From assembly GCA_035296965.1 (NCBI GenBank), contig DATGZX010000184.1:1-46106 (forward strand): a stretch of 46,106 bases of DNA, given 5' to 3'. Origin of the DNA: DATGZX01 sp035296965. Lineage in GTDB: Bacteria > Planctomycetota > Planctomycetia > Gemmatales > Gemmataceae. Numbering within the stretch: the first letter of the stretch is position 1; the number at the start of each line of letters is the position of its first letter. A program made the translations under genes and the position numbers. The notes under the pieces are model-generated. The model saw nothing but the letters and a program-made list of their open reading frames with translations, searched no databases and was not told where the DNA came from. Positions 16,385 through 25,039 of this stretch are shown here, one piece after another.

Positions 16385-17566
16385 ATGACTTTGACCGCGG
16401 AAACGATGGTGATCCCCTCCTTGCAGCCTTCTGCAAACGGGGCGACAGGGGAATCGGATCGCCGGGCTGATGTGGACGCTAAGCAAGCGCAGGTAGCTGC
16501 GCTCCTGAACCAAGTTGGCTGCGAGGGCTTGCTCCTCCTTGAACCAGAGAACTTTTCGTGGCTGACCAGTGGTGCTGCTGCCCGGGGCGTCCTGGATCCT
16601 GCCGACCTTCCGGTTCTGTACCTGGGGGCCGAGCAGCGCTGGGTGATGAGCTGCAATGTCGACACGCAGCGGCTCTTTGACGAAGAACTGGACGGACTTG
16701 GCTTTCAGCTCAAGGAATGGTCGTGGCAGTCGAGCCGGGAAAGCCTGCTTGCCGACGTATGCCACGGCCGCAAAATCGCATGTGATCGGGTCTACGGAGC
16801 CTTCACGCCGGTGGGAGACCAGCTGAGCAAGCTGCGTTGGCCGTTGACGCTCTATGAGAAAGCTTGCTACCAGGCGCTGGGGGCAACCGTCAGCCACGCG
16901 CTGGAAGCCACTTGCCGAACCATGAGCCCAGGTGAAACCGAGCGGGAAATCGCAGGTCAGCTCAGCCACCGCTTGCTGCATCGGGGAGCCCAACCGCTGG
17001 CCATCGAGGTCGCTGCGGATGGCCGCTCGAGACGCTACCGGCAGTGTGGGTTCACGTCGGCGCCGGTCACACGCTATTGCGTGCTGAGCGTGCACGCGCG
17101 CAAGTATGGGTTGTGTGCGACGGCAAGCCGGTCCGTTTGCTTCGGTCAACCCGATCAGACCTTCCGGAGAGAACACGACGCCGCCTGCAAGGTAAGCGCC
17201 ACTTATATCGCAAGCACCTGGCCGGACGCTCTGCCCCGGCAGATCCTGAACACCGGCCGGCATGTCTACCAGGTCACCGGTTTTGAGCACGAATGGCGTC
17301 TCTGTCCTCAGGGACAGGTGACCGGCCGATTGCCGGTGGAACGGAAGCTGACCCCACAGACGGAAGACCTCTTTCAAAACGGTTGGGCCATCGCCTGGCA
17401 TGCGAGTGTGGGGGCTGCCTTCAGCTCCGACACATGCATCGTGACCGAGGAAGGTGCGCGTGTGGTAACGGTTCCGGAAATGTGGCCTCTCAAGCGCATT
17501 CGCGTGCAGGGCGCCGAATTCTTCCGACCTGATATACTCCTGCGGGAACAAGCCTCCACGGCATAG
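16385..17566 (+). CDS. M24-fold (aminopeptidase P-like) protein without metal ligands
   Basis: 393 residues from ATG 16385 (ATG 16406 is also possible). The N-terminal half looks like a creatinase N domain (ALLNQVGCEGLLLLEPENFSWLTSG). The C-terminal half follows the M24 pita-bread fold (ALEATCRTMSPGETEREIAGQL, then SSDTCIVTEEGARVVT). Active M24 enzymes use two Asp, one His and two Glu to hold two metals. Here the expected positions read SVHARKYG..ATASRSV instead of D.G..Y.GY..D.TRT, and AFSSDTCIVTEEG instead of RIEDT..VTEDG. The ligands are therefore missing. It is probably a non-peptidase member, perhaps a binding protein. It is alone on the plus strand, and no signal peptide is seen. Confidence 0.75.
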   Translation: MTLTAETMVIPSLQPSANGATGESDRRADVDAKQAQVAALLNQVGCEGLLLLEPENFSWLTSGAAARGVLDPADLPVLYLGAEQRWVMSCNVDTQRLFDEELDGLGFQLKEWSWQSSRESLLADVCHGRKIACDRVYGAFTPVGDQLSKLRWPLTLYEKACYQALGATVSHALEATCRTMSPGETEREIAGQLSHRLLHRGAQPLAIEVAADGRSRRYRQCGFTSAPVTRYCVLSVHARKYGLCATASRSVCFGQPDQTFRREHDAACKVSATYIASTWPDALPRQILNTGRHVYQVTGFEHEWRLCPQGQVTGRLPVERKLTPQTEDLFQNGWAIAWHASVGAAFSSDTCIVTEEGARVVTVPEMWPLKRIRVQGAEFFRPDILLREQASTA

Positions 17567-17673
17567 TCTCGTTTCCGATCTACCGAATTCCGTTAATTTC
17601 CGCGCGAGCATGAGTGCTCAACGGATTCTATAATTGATAGACTCAGCCCGGACCTTGGCGGGTGGATGATCAA

Positions 17674-18270
17674 TTACCGCGTTCGGGCGCGAGCGTTGGT
17701 CTTCGACAATTTCTTCTCTTCATCCTCCACCCATAGCTTACTCATCTGGAAAGTTGGCTCGGGCTGAGACAGAGAGTGTCCGATCACGTATTTAACGAGC
17801 CCATGAGCCTTCACGATAATATTCAAGCCGGCACCGTCGCCCAGAGCCAATGAACACGCATTTGCTCCCATCCAAGATCCCAGTTTGTCAAGCGTCCTTT
17901 GGTCAATCCTGTTGGGACCTACGATCGAGGTTGAGTCCGGTTTCGGTTCTATCTGGTCGGTCGGAAAGAACCATACCTCGTCGAATCCAACAAAAAGCTG
18001 ATCTCGGAGACCAGCTCTTTGCAATAGTTTCAAGGGAACAATCACGCTCTTCTTGAGCGTTTTTACTCCATTCATGGCCGATCGAAGGCTGGAATTCTTC
18101 CTCAGCAGCGATGCCGGGTCGAAGCTACTGTCCAGACACGTGATCAGCGCGTATGCCACGCTTTCGGAACTTCGTGGAAGTTCTGTGAGAAAATCTCCAA
18201 TTGAACCGTCCAACCAGCCGGCAACGTATTCGTTGTAATGGACCACATTCTGCTTCCTTCTGCTTTCCAT
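17674..18270 (-). CDS. hypothetical protein, possible immunity protein
   Basis: 198 residues from ATG 18270, with a clear gggag 8 nt upstream. No domain is recognised. It is a soluble, mixed-charge protein with no signal peptide or membrane segment; segments such as LRDQLFVGFDEVWFFPTDQ and ACSLALGDGAGLNIIVKAHG suggest an alpha/beta fold. It begins one nucleotide after the stop of an 84-residue basic protein that resembles a secreted-toxin C-terminus. A tight toxin-then-immunity order is how immunity genes of polymorphic toxins lie. That role is inference from position only. Confidence 0.6.
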   Translation of the reverse strand: MESRRKQNVVHYNEYVAGWLDGSIGDFLTELPRSSESVAYALITCLDSSFDPASLLRKNSSLRSAMNGVKTLKKSVIVPLKLLQRAGLRDQLFVGFDEVWFFPTDQIEPKPDSTSIVGPNRIDQRTLDKLGSWMGANACSLALGDGAGLNIIVKAHGLVKYVIGHSLSQPEPTFQMSKLWVEDEEKKLSKTNARARTR

Positions 18271-18271
18271 A

Positions 18272-18526
18272 TCATTCTCCCGCCCTCAATGGACGAGCAG
18301 GCTGACGCGGGTCTCTCTTGGTCCAGTCCCAATCATGCGCGTGCGGCACTGGGTGTCCGTGATGAGGCAAGTAGTCTATATTCTTGATAGCTCTCCCGTC
18401 GCGCCCATAGAACCGCCGACGCTTGCGCCTCCGCTTCCCCTTGCGATCAATTTTATATTCCGTCAGGGACGTGTTGGGATTCCACTTGACTGGTAGTTTA
18501 GACCGAGGAATCCTCACTCCAAGCAC
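18272..18526 (-). CDS. small basic protein resembling an orphan toxin C-terminal domain
   Basis: 84 residues from GTG 18526, or 81 from GTG 18517; a stop codon lies directly upstream. In order: a start with PVKWNPNTSLTEYKIDRKG, a very basic KRRRKRRRFYG, then the conserved-looking GRDGRAIKNIDY and a His-rich PHHGHPVPHAHDWDW, ending in a Pro/Arg tail. The YG.DGRAIK.IDY...PH.HDW pattern reminds me of C-terminal toxin modules carried by RHS and other polymorphic toxins. The His/Asp cluster could form a metal-dependent nuclease site. There is no leader, no RHS repeats and no secretion signal, so it would be an orphan module. The start site is weak. Coding is supported by the coupled downstream gene; the toxin reading is inference. 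Confidence 0.5.
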   Translation of the reverse strand: MLGVRIPRSKLPVKWNPNTSLTEYKIDRKGKRRRKRRRFYGRDGRAIKNIDYLPHHGHPVPHAHDWDWTKRDPRQPARPLRAGE

Positions 18527-19001
18527 TTATGACAACCGCTGCAAGCTATCCAATCATCTTACCTCTTTTTCCTCTTGAGCAGTTCAGTCCGCAACATCGC
18601 GTCCACGATCTGGGCGAATGACAATGGGATGTGCAGGAGTTTTCGCCGCGTCTGGCTCTTGCGGTTGGGCTAGTTTTTGCCGTTTTCTTTTTTCGACAAG
18701 ATCGCCTCCCTGCGGTTCAGCTATCCTTTCGGGTAAACAGTTGTAGCTGAAGGGTTGCTTTAGCGCCAGAGCAGTTCCGTCAATTCTCGCTCGCCATTTG
18801 CTTGAGGCGGCCCGCTAAAAGGACGCAATGTGGCTCGGCTTGCCCATGCATGATCATGATCACGTCGCTATCAGGCCGCCTCGCGCCAGTCCGCGACAGC
18901 CGAGACGCCTGTCCCACTAAACTGAATTCGGGCACCGAATTACGCGCAGCGCCTTACATCGCCTTGTAAGGGTGCCGGAGAAGTCAGACCAATCCACCTG
19001 G
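18527..19001. other. intergenic, 475 bp, possible gene remnants
   Basis: No complete gene is seen. On the minus strand a 76-codon frame without a usual start is open from 18814 down to a TGA at 18584-18586; it encodes a basic, Pro-rich stretch (EKRKRQKLAQPQEPDAAK) that I do not recognise. Around 18898-18918 there is a cagccgagacgcctgtccc segment of a type often repeated in planctomycete genomes. A small hairpin cttaca/tgtaag lies near 18953-18970. This may be debris from the event that brought in the toxin-like gene. Confidence 0.35.
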
Positions 19002-20738
19002 CTAATAGCCGTGATGTTCCTCGCCTTCACTGAGCAGGGCGGCGGGATTGAGAACGACTTCTTCGCCTTCTTGAAGCCCATTCTTGATCTCAACGATCGT
19101 GTCGTCGCTTAATCCCGTAACGATTTCGCGCTCCTGGGGCCCGTCGTCGGTGAGAACGAAACATTTGCCCGGGCCGCCGTGCCGGGGAGCGCCAAAGATT
19201 GCTTCCATCGGAATCGTGAGAACATGCTCCAATGGCCGGTCTGCGAGGATGGTTACGTCGGCAGTCATTCCAGGCTTGAGTTCCTCAAACGGCTCATCGA
19301 GGGAAACGATCGTTCGGAAAACCTTGAGGTCTGTCAGTATCCAATCCTGCTGGGAAGGAATGACAGACACATGCTTGACATGACCGTGGAGGACTTTGTC
19401 CGGAAAGGCATGAACAAGAATCACAGCTCGTTCACCCGGGTACGATCGGCGAAGTTCCAGATTGCGAAGTTTTCCGCGGAAGTGCCCAAATGCATTTTGA
19501 CCGACCAGCCGAGAGAGCAAATTGGGTTGGGTCAACATGGCTGCCTGGACGCTGTCGCAGAAGCCTGTCGGCGTCCATTCCTCGCCATGCACGTACGGGA
19601 GCATGGACTCATGTACTTGCGTGTCGAGCTCCATTTGGGAAAGGTCCGGGATCTGCATGAGCCTTTGGCCTTCTCGAACCGGTTCCCCCTGGGCAATGAT
19701 CGTCTGCTGCGAGCCGCTGCCATATTGGCTCTGCTCCGACGTGTAGTAGACCACCATCCCGTCGTGCGGAGCAACAATGGTGCAATTGGCGATCTGTTCT
19801 TCGATGTCACGCAGGCGCATTGCTTCGAGATTGTAGATGGATTGCTTCTTCAGACGGTTGATCTTCGCTCGCAATTCCTTGGCCCGCGCCTGGCATTTGA
19901 CACGCCTCGAGGCCCGCCGCGCCTCCGCAACATTGCTTTCCAGCTCCGCCAGCATTCGCCTCTTCGTGAATCGCTCGAGAATGCGCAACTCTTCCCGCAC
20001 CTTGTCCAGGGCGATTTCGGACGAATCGGATTGTGAAGCCTCCGCCTGGAGCTGATTCGACGTCAGATAGCCTTTCTTGAGCATCCTGCCCGACCAGGCG
20101 ACGCGGTCCTGCCACATCTCGCGATCCGATTCGGCCAAACGAAGTCTTCCCAGGACATCCTGGCGGGCTTGCTCGTAGTCTCCCTTCAGATACTTTTGCA
20201 GGTCGATTTCCGCAAGTTCGAGAGTGATCTGGGCGGTTTGCAAATCGCCTTGGTTTTGACTCAGAACGATGGTCAGGTTCTCTTCAGCCTGGATCCAGTC
20301 AGAGCGCGCCTTGGTGACGTTCATCCGCTGCACCTTCAGATCTTCCTCGAAGCCGGAGTCGTCCAGACGTGCCAGAACGTCGCCCGTTTGAACCGGCGTG
20401 CCGTTCTCGATGACCCATTTGAGGGTGCTGGCCACGCTGGTTCCCCTGGCCCGTGACTTGACACGACATACGACATCGGTGTTGGAAACCGACTGGGATG
20501 TGCCGTGCTCGGTGAAGGCCAGTTGCATGCTGCCGTATTGAATTTTCTGAGTGATCCATTTGCTGCGCAAGCGGTCCACGCTGGGAAAAACGAACAGGGC
20601 CCCGCCCGTTACGAATATCAGCACCGGCGCCGTCGAATACAGCACGCGTTTCCAAATTCGCCCAATCGACGAGGGCTGGGGTCGGGAACGACGAAATCCC
20701 TGGATCGGCGCATCCGAATTGCGAGGTAAACCATTCAT
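19002..20738 (-). CDS. HlyD-type membrane fusion / efflux adaptor protein
   Basis: 578 residues from ATG 20738, with ggaggag 9 nt upstream, better than the longer frame from 20825. After a short cytoplasmic start there is one membrane segment near residues 33-53 (LYSTAPVLIFVTGGALFVF). A split lipoyl/biotinyl-like domain (GTPVQTGDVLARLDDSGFEEDLKV, later IVAPHDGMVVYYTSE) flanks a long coiled coil near 120-320 rich in Glu/Arg/Leu. A beta-barrel region with LKPGMTADVTILAD follows, and the C-terminus is acidic. This is the layout of adaptors that bridge an inner-membrane transporter and an outer-membrane channel. No ABC, RND or outer-membrane partner is next to it, so its transporter is elsewhere. 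It lies downstream of the signalling genes at 21207-25039 in the same direction. Confidence 0.85.
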   Translation of the reverse strand: MNGLPRNSDAPIQGFRRSRPQPSSIGRIWKRVLYSTAPVLIFVTGGALFVFPSVDRLRSKWITQKIQYGSMQLAFTEHGTSQSVSNTDVVCRVKSRARGTSVASTLKWVIENGTPVQTGDVLARLDDSGFEEDLKVQRMNVTKARSDWIQAEENLTIVLSQNQGDLQTAQITLELAEIDLQKYLKGDYEQARQDVLGRLRLAESDREMWQDRVAWSGRMLKKGYLTSNQLQAEASQSDSSEIALDKVREELRILERFTKRRMLAELESNVAEARRASRRVKCQARAKELRAKINRLKKQSIYNLEAMRLRDIEEQIANCTIVAPHDGMVVYYTSEQSQYGSGSQQTIIAQGEPVREGQRLMQIPDLSQMELDTQVHESMLPYVHGEEWTPTGFCDSVQAAMLTQPNLLSRLVGQNAFGHFRGKLRNLELRRSYPGERAVILVHAFPDKVLHGHVKHVSVIPSQQDWILTDLKVFRTIVSLDEPFEELKPGMTADVTILADRPLEHVLTIPMEAIFGAPRHGGPGKCFVLTDDGPQEREIVTGLSDDTIVEIKNGLQEGEEVVLNPAALLSEGEEHHGY

Positions 20739-21206
20739 CCGTTCAAACTCCTCCTGGAGAGCGTCGTCGCGGCGGGGAGGCAAGCTAGAGGCAGGACTCA
20801 CGCAGTTATCGGGCGAGGGTGGCACGCGGGGCTGCGAAAGCCGCTAAGGAGTCAGGTAGCTTTCGCGATCATAAATCTGGGCCAGCATCGCGCTGGCTAC
20901 GGTTGGCGGGAATCGGCTGGACAACCTCGAATGCCAATGCTTTAGCATCCTAAAAAATCATAGCAAGTTCGCTCCGCGGAGGCAACGAAGGAACGGTCGA
21001 AAACCCTCCCGATCCAAGGGTCGGCGGAATCATGATCTGCAGAACCAGCCGAGGCCGCCCAAGGGCACCAGGGCGGCGCATGACAATGATCGGTGCGCGA
21101 TGCGAGTGCTCATTCTATCGGCTGGACAGGTCGAATTGATCGTATGGCTTTGTCCACAGGGATCGGAAGTGCGGAGCATCGGCGGATCGTAGGCTTTCCG
21201 ACGCTT
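20739..21206. other. intergenic, 470 bp
   Basis: It separates the response regulator gene from the adaptor gene, both on the minus strand, and probably holds the adaptor promoter. A 7-bp perfect stem gccgccc/gggcggc with a 10-nt loop at 21054-21077 could terminate the upstream operon. Nothing else is recognised. Confidence 0.4.
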
Positions 21207-22082
21207 TTACCCGAGTTCCTTGGCGGACGGGTCGAGTTGGCGCTCTGGGACTTGAGCGGCAAAATACTTGACGAGCCGCACCTCATTGCCCGCGTCGTTA
21301 TAGGTCAACTCGTCGACCAGACCTCGTGCCATCAGAATGCCGAAGCCGCCTTCCCGAATTCCCAGCGTCTCGCGTAACGTTAAATGACCGACGGGGTCTT
21401 CCAGGCGTGCAGCGTGAGGCAAGTTGCGCGGATCAAATCCGGTGCCGGTATCCCGAATGACGATAGTTACTTTGGCCGAATCGATGCGATAGGTCACGGT
21501 GACGATGCGCTGGAACTGCTTTTGGTTCCCCCACTCTATGGCATTGGAGCCCAGTTCGCGCACGGCCATCATCAGTTCGCGGACCTGCTGTTCCGTCAAT
21601 CCGCTGAAGAGAAACAGCGATGCCAGCAAATGGTTGAGTTCTTCGAGGTATTGCAGGGCGCTATTCAACTCGAAATGAATCTCACCCTCGGTTCCCGACC
21701 GTACAAGGTCTTCTCGCCAAATGAGCACGTCATGAATGGCGCTCTCCAACTGCTCGACAGTGAACGGCTTGGTCAAGTAGGCATTGGCGCCGACCTGCAG
21801 CCCGTGCAGCCGGTCCTGCGGTAAATCGCGGGCCGTCACCATAATGATGGGAATCAGATTAGTCTGGCGGTCAAGCTTCAGATCTTCGCAGATCTGATAC
21901 CCGTCGCGGTCGGGCAGCATCAGGTCCAGAAGAACGACATCGGGAAGGTGGGAGCGGATCCAGGGTACGGCCGGCTTCCCCTCCAGCAGCAACGTTGCTT
22001 CGAATCCCCGGCGACGCAGGATTTCCGCAAGAAGCTCTCCCGTGTCGCGCTCGTCTTCGACAATTAATGCCTTGCGAGCCAC
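21207..22082 (-). CDS. response regulator fused to a serine-kinase-type ATPase domain
   Basis: 291 residues from GTG 22082. Residues 4-120 form a receiver domain with acidic residues 10-11 (EDE), phospho-acceptor Asp53 (LLDLMLPD), Thr83 and Lys105 (LTKPF). Residues about 150-265 form a HATPase_c domain of the RsbW/anti-sigma type: N-box AVRELGSNAIEWG with Asn180, G1 box RDTGTGFDP at 210-218, and G2 box EGGFGILMARGLVDE at 244-258. All key ATP-binding residues are present. The likely action is phospho-gated kinase or partner-switch activity on an unseen partner. It follows the histidine kinase gene in the same direction with a 116-bp gap, so it is probably part of the same pathway. Confidence 0.88.
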   Translation of the reverse strand: MARKALIVEDERDTGELLAEILRRRGFEATLLLEGKPAVPWIRSHLPDVVLLDLMLPDRDGYQICEDLKLDRQTNLIPIIMVTARDLPQDRLHGLQVGANAYLTKPFTVEQLESAIHDVLIWREDLVRSGTEGEIHFELNSALQYLEELNHLLASLFLFSGLTEQQVRELMMAVRELGSNAIEWGNQKQFQRIVTVTYRIDSAKVTIVIRDTGTGFDPRNLPHAARLEDPVGHLTLRETLGIREGGFGILMARGLVDELTYNDAGNEVRLVKYFAAQVPERQLDPSAKELG

Positions 22083-22198
22083 AATGCCCTCGTGTCGTGA
22101 TCAGAGACAAGCTACCTTAGCTCTGTCCGTGTCATTGTTCCAGGCCTCGACTTAATGGTCAAGCATCCGGCCAATGTCTTTTTTGAGGGCTCTCAGGT

Positions 22199-23419
22199 TC
22201 ACATGGCTAAAAGGTCTCGCGAAGCGAAGCGCAACTTCACGATCAGCATCGTGCCTTCTTGCTCTCTGTTCTCGGCCCAGATAGTTCCCTGAAGCCGACG
22301 GGCAATCGACCGGCACACAGCTAATTGCCAATTGCATTCGCTCTCTCCCATGCCTGCAAAAGGCTCGAATAAATGGGGAAGCTTCTCCGGAGCGATCGGC
22401 GGCCCATCATCGTGGACACAGAGCAAAGCATGTCCCTCGGCAACTTCGGTGCGTACTGTCAGCGCACGTGCAGAGTTTCCTGAATGTACCGAGTCGAGAA
22501 GCAGTAACAGAAGCCGCTTGAGGTCAACGTCGGTGCCTGAAACCAGGGGAAGGTCTGAAGAAAGTTCGAGATGCAACGGCGGCGCGGCGGAAGCCGACGA
22601 GGCAGCGTCGCCGGCGGACTTCAGGGCCTGCGCTATGCGTGTCGCAGCAACCTGCCGAACGAGTTGGTTCAAGTCGACGGGAAGGAGAACGGGGCGATCG
22701 GCGCGGCCAAGCTGTTGAAAGCGGCGTATCATGCTCGCCGCCCGGTTACCCAGCTGGCGCATGGGCGCCAATTCATTGACCGTTTTGGGACTATCGCCAG
22801 CATGTTCCAGGACCGCCAGTTGCAGCATCATGTTGTTCAAGATGTTGTTGAATTCATGTGCAACGATGTAGGCCAGATCACTGAAGCAATTCTGCAAGGT
22901 CGGCAGGGCTTCTGCCTCGCGAAGCGACTGCTGAAAACCGTCGCTGATTTCGAGCATCATGAGCAATGCCAGATGCTCTGCCGCCCGGACGAAGAGCACG
23001 TCCTCAGTTTCTGGGGTTTCTCCATTCTCCGCGCCAGCTAGAGCCAGGAAGCCGAAAACTCGCTCTCGGTAGCGGATCGGCGTCACGATCAAGCGGCAGC
23101 CGGTCAATTCGAGAGCAGACGGCGGTTTGACTGCCACGGGCTCTGTGGCTTTCCATTCGCGGCTAGTTAGTTCCAACACATCGCGCAGCGGCTCGATCCA
23201 TTCGGGTCGAGGTTGGGCTTTCTGGTCCAATGCATAGGTGAATGTGCGGCTTTGTTGATAGAGCATGCAGGCGGACAAATCCGACGGCCAGCACTCATGT
23301 ACTAATTCGGCGAGGAGAGCAGCGCGCTGCGCCGGCTGATCGACGGTTTGCTCCAGGGCCTTCGCAAATTGGCACCCGTGCTTCAGGATCGTCAATAAAT
23401 GTGTGGAAGAATCTCGCAT
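22199..23419 (-). CDS. GAF-containing histidine kinase with degenerate ATP site
   Basis: 406 residues from ATG 23419, with no membrane segment, so cytosolic. Residues about 25-160 look like a GAF sensor domain (RLIVTPIRYRERVFGFLALAG). The dimerisation helix carries the H-box LAYIVAHEFNNILNNMM with His188. The ATPase domain is altered. The N-box, normally with an essential Asn (NLL.NA), reads LLLLLLDSVHSG. The G1 box reads HDDGPPIAPEKLPHLFEPF, and the usual glycines of the G2 box (G.GLGL) are replaced by ESECNWQLAVCR. The protein may bind ATP poorly or act as a regulated scaffold for the two neighbouring response regulators. It lies between the NtrC-type gene and the response regulator gene, all on the minus strand. 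Confidence 0.82.
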   Translation of the reverse strand: MRDSSTHLLTILKHGCQFAKALEQTVDQPAQRAALLAELVHECWPSDLSACMLYQQSRTFTYALDQKAQPRPEWIEPLRDVLELTSREWKATEPVAVKPPSALELTGCRLIVTPIRYRERVFGFLALAGAENGETPETEDVLFVRAAEHLALLMMLEISDGFQQSLREAEALPTLQNCFSDLAYIVAHEFNNILNNMMLQLAVLEHAGDSPKTVNELAPMRQLGNRAASMIRRFQQLGRADRPVLLPVDLNQLVRQVAATRIAQALKSAGDAASSASAAPPLHLELSSDLPLVSGTDVDLKRLLLLLLDSVHSGNSARALTVRTEVAEGHALLCVHDDGPPIAPEKLPHLFEPFAGMGESECNWQLAVCRSIARRLQGTIWAENREQEGTMLIVKLRFASRDLLAM

Positions 23420-23491
23420 GAAGTCCCGTTTTGCTTGTGCACTCTCACGATCTAAATCGATAATTAGGGCGGTGCATAATGGAGGAAACCA

Positions 23492-23558
23492 AAAGCGGCG
23501 GCAGAGCGCCGCACTCCAAAAGTGACTTCTTTGGATTGCGGCGCTTTGCCGCCGCTTT
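23492..23558. repeat. 29-bp inverted repeat, terminator-like
   Basis: Arms 23492-23520 and 23530-23558 match at 27 of 29 positions around a 9-nt loop. On the minus strand the stem is followed by ttttgg, and it lies just after the stop of the NtrC-type gene (23573), so it could act as a terminator or attenuator before the kinase gene. The sequence (aaagcggcggc...ccaaa) also looks like a dispersed planctomycete palindrome. Confidence 0.65.
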
Positions 23559-23572
23559 CGTTTTCCCTTCGT

Positions 23573-25039
23573 TCAGAATTCCTTGAATGCAGTCTTGTTG
23601 ATCTTGTACTCCGCAATCTTGGCGGAAATGCTGCGGCGCGAGAGCCCGCAGATCTTGGCGCAGCGGCCGATGTTCCCGTGGCTTTTCTTGAGCGCCTTGC
23701 GGAGGTACTGTTGTTCGATATCGGCGGTCAAATCTCGAAGTAGATCGGGCAACGGCCTCTCCAGGTCGATGTTGAAAGGCATCTTGGCGCTTGCGGGAGC
23801 CATGATGTCCGGAGGCAGATTTTCGGGCCGGATCGTATCGTCGCGCGAAGTCACGGACGCTCGCTCGATGGCGTTCTCCAGCTCGCGGATGTTGCCGGGC
23901 CAACGGTAATGCAGCAACAGCTCCATTGCTTGCGGCGCAATTTGCTTGGGCGCTTCGCCCGGGCGTGCGTATTTCTGCGCGAAATGCGTGGCCAGCAATG
24001 GGATGTCCTCGGTGCGCTCGCGAAGAGGCGGCAGATCGATCTTGACCACGTTCAAGCGGTAATACAGATCCTCACGGAACGTTCCTTCCTTGACAAGGCG
24101 CAGAAGCGAACGGTTGGTGGCCGCTATGACGCGCACGTCCACCTCGATGCTTTCCGTGCCGCCGACGCGCTCGAACCGTCGTTCTTGCAGCACCCGGAGC
24201 AGTTTGGCCTGCATGGCCGGCGGCACGTCTCCCACCTCGTCGAGAAAGATCGTGCCTCCGTCTGCTAATTCGAATCGGCCTCGGCGTTGGCCCACGGCAT
24301 TGGTGAACGACCCTTTTTCGTGACCGAAGAGTTCACTCTCGAGGAGGGTCTCCGGCAAGGCCGCGCAATTGACCGCGATGATCGGCCCTGTCCGTAAATG
24401 CGATGCTTCGTGGATGGCCCGCGCAACCTGCTCCTTGCCCGTTCCGGTCTCGCCTTCGATGAGGACCGTGCTCGTGCTCTGGGCCACTCGGCTGATCAGC
24501 TCGAACACCGCATGCATCTTCGGATTCTTGCTGAGAATGTTGTGGAAGGAGTAACGGTTCTGGAGCTGTTCGCGCAGGTTGGCGACCTCGTCCTGCAAGG
24601 TTCGTTCGCGCAGCGCTCGATGCATGACAATGCGCAAATGCTGGATCTCGATCGGCTTTACCAGGAAGTCGTAGGCTCCCAGGCGCATCGCCTGAACGGC
24701 TTCGTCGATACTCCCGAACCCGGTGGTCACGATCACGGTGACTGGCAGTCTACGTTTCTGTACTTCCTCGATGAGCTGCATACCGCTCAAATGCGGCATC
24801 TTCAGATCCGTGATGACAATACTGTAGTTGTGCTCAATCAGGGCCTGGAGCGCTTCCAGACCATCGCCAGTGGTGTCGACCTGGACCTTCGGATCGCCTT
24901 CCAGTAATTGCTTGAGCTGCTGGCAGGTAAGTTCGTTATCCTCGGCGATCAGAACTCGTCGTTGGAGGGACACTGGTTCCTCAAGAACAGAGCTTGATGA
25001 GTCAGGAGGATGGCAAAGAGTTTGCAAAGTGCGCGCCAT
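23573..25039 (-). CDS. NtrC-family sigma-54-dependent response regulator
   Basis: 488 residues from ATG 25039. There is a receiver domain at 27-145 with Asp78 (ITDLKMPHLSG) and Lys128. The AAA+ activator domain at about 168-395 has Walker A GETGTGKE at 196-203, Walker B GGTIFLDEVG at 261-270, sensor RVIAATNRSL and the RWPGNIREL motif. A C-terminal Fis-type helix-turn-helix at about 440-485 (NIGRCAKICGLSRRSISAKI) binds DNA. Its role is activating sigma-54 promoters after phosphorylation. The sigma-54 contact loop, usually GAFTGA, reads GSFTNA here at 243-248, so its contact with sigma-54 may differ. It is the first gene of a minus-strand signalling group with the kinase at 22199 and the regulator at 21207. 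Confidence 0.93.
   Translation of the reverse strand: MARTLQTLCHPPDSSSSVLEEPVSLQRRVLIAEDNELTCQQLKQLLEGDPKVQVDTTGDGLEALQALIEHNYSIVITDLKMPHLSGMQLIEEVQKRRLPVTVIVTTGFGSIDEAVQAMRLGAYDFLVKPIEIQHLRIVMHRALRERTLQDEVANLREQLQNRYSFHNILSKNPKMHAVFELISRVAQSTSTVLIEGETGTGKEQVARAIHEASHLRTGPIIAVNCAALPETLLESELFGHEKGSFTNAVGQRRGRFELADGGTIFLDEVGDVPPAMQAKLLRVLQERRFERVGGTESIEVDVRVIAATNRSLLRLVKEGTFREDLYYRLNVVKIDLPPLRERTEDIPLLATHFAQKYARPGEAPKQIAPQAMELLLHYRWPGNIRELENAIERASVTSRDDTIRPENLPPDIMAPASAKMPFNIDLERPLPDLLRDLTADIEQQYLRKALKKSHGNIGRCAKICGLSRRSISAKIAEYKINKTAFKEF

Noticed and set aside
18764..18905. A protein fragment on the minus strand ending in RLKQMASEN
   Set aside because: Three frames are open for short stretches and part of the sequence is a dispersed planctomycete repeat, so it is not good evidence for a gene.
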